Source of the DNA: Rhizophagus irregularis | Taxonomy: Eukaryota; Glomeromycota; Glomeromycetes; Glomerales; Glomeraceae | Length of the DNA stretch: 64,000 nt | Direction: 5' to 3' | NCBI RefSeq assembly: GCF_026210795.1 | Contig: NC_089434.1 | Span: 744,001-808,000 of the forward strand | Part shown: one piece after another, positions 58,928 to 64,000 of the stretch | Layout: each line of letters opens with the position of its first letter | How positions within the stretch are numbered: position 1 is the stretch's first letter | The notes under the pieces: model-generated | Database searches by the model: none | Told to the model about the DNA's origin: nothing | The model's input: the letters and a program-made list of their open reading frames with translations, nothing else | Program-made: the position numbers and the translations under genes

Positions 58928-59439
58928 TAATTTTTTTTTAAAAAAAAAATAATTTAGCTCTTTTGCTTGAGACAAAAAAGCCTAAATATATATGTTTTCT
59001 TTTAAGCAAGGAGTTTTTAATCCGAACTCAGAAAATTCCATAGTAATATAATATCCGTAGAAGTTTCTATTATAAGAATCGTGCCAAGAAATTCTAAATA
59101 ATCAATCTAGAACTATAATATGTAAAAGATTTTTCGAATAGACTTTTAACAAAACTCCAACAAAGAATTCTATAGAAGTGTCACATGCTGTGAAACAAGC
59201 AAAGAATTGATTAACATTCTTATTACTTAAAAAGTCAAAACAGTTATGTATGTATGGCGTACGTATGATAATTTTCGTAGTAGAACTTAAAAATAATACA
59301 AAGTGAAAAGATAGTCAACAAATCATCGTAGTCATTGCATATAACTTCCAAAATAAGTAAGATATTGACCAGAACAATATTAAAATTTGTAAATTTTAAT
59401 ACCGCAAAGATAAATTTCACGCAAAAGTAATATTAAAAT
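58928..59439 (-). other. Upstream region of the minus-strand kinase
   Basis: Begins with a T-run/A-run palindrome directly before the start codon. No motif can be named. Confidence 0.4.
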
Positions 59440-59870
59440 CCGCACACGTTTAAACACCCAATAACTGATAATCGATTTATTTCTTAATGATGATCATGTG
59501 ATTATAACGCTTCGTTACCTAGTTTTAGATAAATATGATGAAATGTACAAACAATTTGATTTAAAAATTTTTTTATAGTTATACAAAGATTATCTATTAG
59601 ATTTTATAATGGAAAATGGTATTGGAAACATTGGAAGTGTATCAGATCAATTCCAATAGCACAAAAATTTGATTGGGAACTTCCAACGCACATAACGCAC
59701 ATGACCTATTGGAAGATTTCAATCTTCCAATACTTCCAAATTTTCCAATAGGCCTTTGGATTTCTTATTTGATTATTAATTAATATCTTTCATTTATTAT
59801 TTTTTTTTTACTACAAGATTACTAACATAAATTTTAATTTTTTTTATGATTTTAGGTTTAGCCCTACTAT
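59440..59870. repeat. Dispersed repeat copy 2
   Basis: Matches 55955-56440 with small indels. Shared landmarks are cacgtttaaacacc, gtgattataacgcttcgtta, attggaagtgtatcagatc and cttccaataggcctttgg. It ends by running into the exon-like array that follows. Confidence 0.6.
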
Positions 59871-60230
59871 TATTACTATTACAGAAAATTCAATAACAGG
59901 TGGGTTTTTTGATTATTAATTATTAACATTAGTAATTTTATTCTTTTAATATTATTACCAATTTACTAATTTAAATTATATTTTATATTTTTATGATTTT
60001 AGGTTTGGCCTATAGTTTATGGGTGAACGGATCAGCAGCAAATTCAATAACAAGTGGGGTGTTTTTTTTATTATTAATTATTAAATATTAGCATTTTTTT
60101 TATTCCTTTTAAATTATTATTCTTACCAATTTATTAAATTAAATTAAATCTATTTTTTTATAGTTTGGTTCGGTCTTACAACTTTATTTTAGGATGTGCT
60201 ACTACAGCAGGTTCGATAATGTCATTGCTT
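59830..60230 (+). repeat. Tandem units with splice-acceptor-like ends
   Basis: Three units of about 140-160 bp each contain a T-rich tract, a gattttag or ttatag acceptor, then gttt-g and an exon-like segment (near 59859, 60002 and 60163). Units 2 and 3 read LAYSLWVNGSAANSITSG and LVRSYNFILGCATTAGSIMS. A worn related start lies at 56415. No first exon was found, so coding is unproven. Confidence 0.4.
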
Positions 60231-60301
60231 AATTATTAATTAATATTTTCTGTTTATTTTTTCATTATCTGTTGTTAATTTATTAATGAATTTTTCTAAC
60301 T

Positions 60302-60417
60302 ATCACCGGGGTGATGATCACCGGTGACTGAAATTATGACAATCGACCAGCATTAAAAAATATAGTGCCGGTAAAAATTGATAATTCTGGCCAACGGTGA
60401 TGATCACCCCTGGTGAT
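60302..60417. mobile_element. 116-bp MITE with ATCACC-GGGGTGATGATC ends
   Basis: Inverted arms of about 22 bp (atcaccggggtgatgatcac against its inverse, one base added). The middle carries accagcatta and agtgccggt words like the other small elements. No clear target duplication. Confidence 0.65.
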
Positions 60418-61009
60418 TTGAAGTAAAAACCTTTATTGAATATTATATATATTAATATAACATTTTTAATTGCATAAATCATTCTATAAGTTTTTTTTTT
60501 AGTAAAACCAATAAATTCATGAATAAATTTAATTTTTTCTTTAATAAAATAACATTTAAAAAATAATATCATGATATCACCAAAAACCAACTTCGGGCTC
60601 ATCACGCACGCCTACCAGATTCACAAGTCGATACATCCGCACATGGACTTCAATCACATTATGTCCCGTTATGGGTTGTTTTAGTAGTCATACTTATATA
60701 ATTGTCTCAAATTGATTTTTCCTTTTTTAATATATCTTTCTAATGGACAACTTATCTTATAGTATCTTCAAATAAAATTATGTACGATGTAATTCTTTAA
60801 TATATAACTAGAGTAATTGAAACAATGTGTTTCTATATGACAATTGTTTTACCGTCGAGTTTATTTTAGGTTAAGCCTAAAATTGATTATCGTACCATCA
60901 TCATAATTAGTAATCACATTTATATTATATTATATTACCTATATGTTTATTATATCACATTATTACAAATAAATATTATTTAATTATCTAATTACATATT
61001 ATTAATTAT
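60418..61009. other. Gene-free stretch
   Basis: AT-rich, with nothing supportable. Confidence 0.5.
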
Positions 61010-61200
61010 TATTACTCTTCCTACTCTTCCTAGGTCGAAGTCCCGGGTAGTTTTCTTTTTTAATTCCAGTAAGGGTCCGCTCCAGGGATTTTTATCGTTG
61101 GCTTGGACGAAGTTTATAATGGTTTCCAATATTAGAATAGTGATGTGATTTTCATTGTATTTCTCCTTACTCTACATAAAATAAATAAATAAATTATTAT
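61010..61200 (+). repeat. Possible 3' end of a retroposon (LINE or SINE)
   Basis: A patch much richer in GC than its surroundings (ggtcgaagtcccgggtag, ggtccgctccagggattt, ttggacgaagtttataatgg) ends in a simple tail of taaa/aaat repeats (about 61175-61195). A GC-richer body with a short microsatellite tail is typical of non-LTR retroposons. No coding sequence remains. Confidence 0.35.
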
Positions 61201-61429
61201 TACTCATATTACTCATTACGTTTAGTTCCGATCTTTTTTTTCATCGGGTGTTGGATGTTTCCATTACTCTTGTACACGAAAAATATATAATAAAAAAATA
61301 CCTCGCACAGAGCAACAAAAATCGATTTTTTTATTGCTCTTTACTCTACATTTCTTCCAATAAACTCTATATATATTACTAATACCCAAATTTTTTTAAA
61401 AACATATCCCCCAAGGGTATCCGGTGGTA

Positions 61430-63130
61430 AAGGTGGCAAAGGTTTCTTCTTGTTTCTTTTTTTTATTTCAACGTAACCAATTCTTTTCGCGCCGTTTGAA
61501 TTCGCACGTTCTGACCTATTTCCATAACGAAGGATGCAGAGTTGAGGCGTTTAAATTTGTCTTTCTGGCTATCCATGGTAAACACAAAATGAAGTCAAAT
61601 TCAATACAAGATTTCCAACAAAAGGAATTTCTAAAATACGTCGTCCTGAAATTATCGCAAACTTTATATATAAAGTTGTAGAACTTGCTACCTATACTTC
61701 TGCTTTTGCAACTGATGCTATAAATATATTAACCGGAAATACATTAAATACTGGTCATTCAACGAGACAAAATTATGGTTACAATGATATCGATTATAAT
61801 GATGAAAATGTTTATGATCATAAGAAAAAAGATGTTTCTACTTGGGGTGAAAATGTAGAAACTATTGAAGATGAAGAACTTCCTCCACTTTACGATAATT
61901 CTTGATCTATGGTATGTTCTTTATTATTGTTTCATTTTTAGTATCGTTCGTAACTAAATAATAAATATCAACACTTTACTTTATTTAAAGCCATCATCAA
62001 CAACAACTACATTTGCAACTACCAATACAACCCCAACTGAAAGTAGTCAAACTTCACCCTCACAACAAAATTATCCAACTACCAAGACTGAAACTAAACC
62101 TTCACTTATAATTTCTACATCACCTTCACAACAAGATTATCCAACTACTCAAACTTCTCAAAAAATTGTTTCAACACCAACACATTTACCAACAAATTCA
62201 ACTTCACGACGAAGGCAATTCCATGTTCGTCATGGCCGTAGATTTATACGTTGCAAATCATCATCTGTTGATATCCGATACTCATTCTGATAGTAATAAA
62301 GATATTATCTTTAAAAGCCTTAATTGTAAAATATCTGTTATGATAGCCGAAGCTGAAGCTGCTTTAAATAGTAAGGTTGAAGTTACAGTTGAAATGATAC
62401 TTGTCGAGGAAAAAGAACGCGAAGAACAAATTATGAAAGAATTTGGAATTCAAACTCCAATTAGTAGGCGAGCTCGTACAAATTTTAATGTTCACAATTA
62501 CAATTACAATAATTACAATAAAATCACAATAATATAAAACTCTCTCCACCGATTTTTTAAACCAAAATTTTTACGAAAGATAAAAACAATTTTTATTATA
62601 AAACTATACAAAAATATGTCAAAAGTTACAGTTTTAATGCCAAAGAGAAGATTAACAACTTTATGGAGAAGTTTTTTGACGAGTTTGAAGATGTAGAGGA
62701 AAAATACATAACCAAGATGGAATGCCAAAGTTAGACAACTACCTAAAATTCAAAGGAGATGCCTTAGGACCAAACGCTCATAACAAACCAGGAAATATAC
62801 CGGTATGACTTTTTACACAAGAGATGAAACATCCAGTAATAACGTACTATACAACAATTTTCCTAATAAAATGGAGTGGCGAGGTCTTCAAGAAAATTAT
62901 CACAAATATTCTTCGAGGAAATTTTTCCATGATTTGCGCAGCCAACAAAATAAGATAGAAATGCTAGAACGAATAATATCGGTTAAAGATGATGAAATTA
63001 AAAAATACAAAGAAATGATTATAAATTTGAAAATCGTAAAAGGGAGTTAGAAGTTGATGTAACGGTTAAAGAACGAATAAGATTAGAGAAAGAAGAAAAA
63101 ATTATTCAGGGTAAGTTAAAGAGCTAAAGC
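61430..63130 (+). pseudogene. Decayed Thr/Ser-rich and coiled-coil locus, family unknown
   Basis: Coherent peptide runs occur in order but in changing frames: FPTKGISKIRRPEIIANFIY continuing through VELATYTSAFATDAINILTG to ELPPLYDNS (about 61600-61904); a Thr/Ser/Gln-rich stretch with two SPSQQ-x-YPTT repeats (about 61990-62200) after an intron-like gap; VMAVDLYVANHHLL through EVTVEMILVEEKEREEQIM and QTPISRRART (62220-62480); and a coiled-coil KIEMLERIISVKDDEIKKYK (62955-63015) followed after a frame break by basic/acidic helix. I do not recognise a named domain. The runs may be one gene or two. Frame breaks at about 61620, 61905, 62220 and 63025 argue for a pseudogene. Confidence 0.45.
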
Positions 63131-64000
63131 AGAAGAAGGATCAAGATACGATTTCACCAACTCAAAAAGGTAAAGATGAATCGAGTCAAACAAGGCGTAA
63201 AAGTCAGAAAATTTCGAATACACAAAGTTACCCTAAATTGGGGTGTTGGACATCTCACGTGACTCATTATTATATGATACTAATGATAGATTCTTTTTCA
63301 TGCTGTTTGAATTTATTAAAGGCAGAGGTGTTAGTTACAGATAAAGGAAATATTTAAATTTTTAAGGTTTTTTTTATTAAACGTTCATTCCTTTTTTTTA
63401 TTTCCATGTTCATATATGATTTCGGTGTAAATTTATGTATTTTTTTTTGGTATCCAATTTTCATTTACGTTGAACCCATTAAGCGCATAATATTTATCCC
63501 AAAGTTTCAAATAGTTTATATTTTACAATAATTTTTTCACATAATTTTTTACTTCTGTTAAAATTTTATATCATAAATAGTATTTTTGCCTACTCAGCAA
63601 ATTTAATTAGTATGACAAAGATATAATCATATTTTAATGTATAGATTGATGGGTATATTAAAGTAAGTGTACAATATTGTTGGCCACCTAGCCATTCTGT
63701 TGCTTCTTCAATTGGTTCAAAAATTTTAATAATAATAAAATGTTTACCAAATTATTTATTATTTTGAATTTACTGAATAATTTAATTATTTCTAATATAA
63801 AGGTTAAAATTTCAATGTGAAGCAAGAATATTTTCATTATTATTGAAACTTTTTTTTTGACAAATGGTCTTTGGAAATGGCGCATGGGATCATCGATTAT
63901 TTCCTAATTTATTTTACATCAGGATCATCTTTATTTATTTAGTCAACGGAATTCCTATAATCTTAAAAGTTCCTAAAAATTAAAATGTCAATAACTTTTC
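63131..64000. other. Gene-free end of window
   Basis: AT-rich, with only short unsupported frames. A gene could begin past the window edge. Confidence 0.4.

Noticed and set aside
1-64000. LTR retrotransposon, CRISPR array, operon or prophage
   Set aside because: No paired long direct repeats with polymerase, no spaced short repeats and no co-directional intronless gene runs; spliced genes show a eukaryotic nuclear genome.

Overview
This window looks like nuclear DNA of an arbuscular mycorrhizal fungus, Rhizophagus irregularis or a close relative (Glomeromycotina). That is an inference from content. The DNA is very AT-rich, introns are short GT-AG introns, and the gene families are the ones known to be expanded in that lineage: zinc-ribbon tyrosine-kinase-like kinases, BTB-BACK-TLDc proteins, F-box proteins and P450s. 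Long gene-poor stretches are full of small inverted-repeat transposons and decayed gene copies. No rRNA, intact tRNA, CRISPR array, operon or virus was seen.

Layout. 0-2.5 kb: kinase gene 1 (+). 2.9-3.4 kb: degenerate tandem array. 5.4-9.7 kb: two tandem BTB-BACK-TLDc genes that were duplicated together with their flanks, followed by a decayed third copy at 10.9-11.5 kb. 12-20 kb: desert with a Tigger-like element and a possible tRNA-derived SINE. 20.1 kb: orphan kinase 3' end. 21.4-22.7 kb: F-box pseudogene. 23.1-26.95 kb: an old element with long, diverged inverted arms around decayed coding scraps. 27.4 kb: second orphan kinase 3' end. 30.0-30.6 kb: hAT-type element with an exact 8-bp target duplication. 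31.2-33.0 kb: kinase gene (-). 35.3-37.2 kb: kinase pseudogene split by a TA-flanked element. 38.0-40.3 kb and 42.3-45.1 kb: two kinase genes (+) with long microexon tails. 47.4-48.9 kb: P450 pseudogene. 51.1-52.6 kb: third BTB-BACK-TLDc gene. 56.9-58.9 kb: kinase gene (-) flanked by a duplicated repeat. 61.4-63.1 kb: decayed Thr/Ser-rich locus.

All five kinase genes share one plan: an N-terminal Cys-x2-Cys pair motif, a kinase domain split by an intron right after a conserved Glu, then a C-terminal tail. In four of them the tail is a run of tiny exons that are all in phase 1, so any of them can be skipped without shifting frame; in the 31-33 kb gene only the first tail exon is traced. In the three + strand kinases (genes 1, 4 and 5) the tail ends in a conserved NNPNLHSEEQ-type exon, and the presumed 3' UTR carries a conserved potential hairpin. 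That tail-plus-hairpin module also occurs twice without a kinase and once as a relic split by a transposon. This mobile or duplicating 3'-end module is the best candidate here for an under-described system. The BTB-TLDc and F-box families are known elsewhere as ubiquitin-ligase adaptors or stress proteins; nothing in the window links them functionally to the kinases beyond being neighbours.
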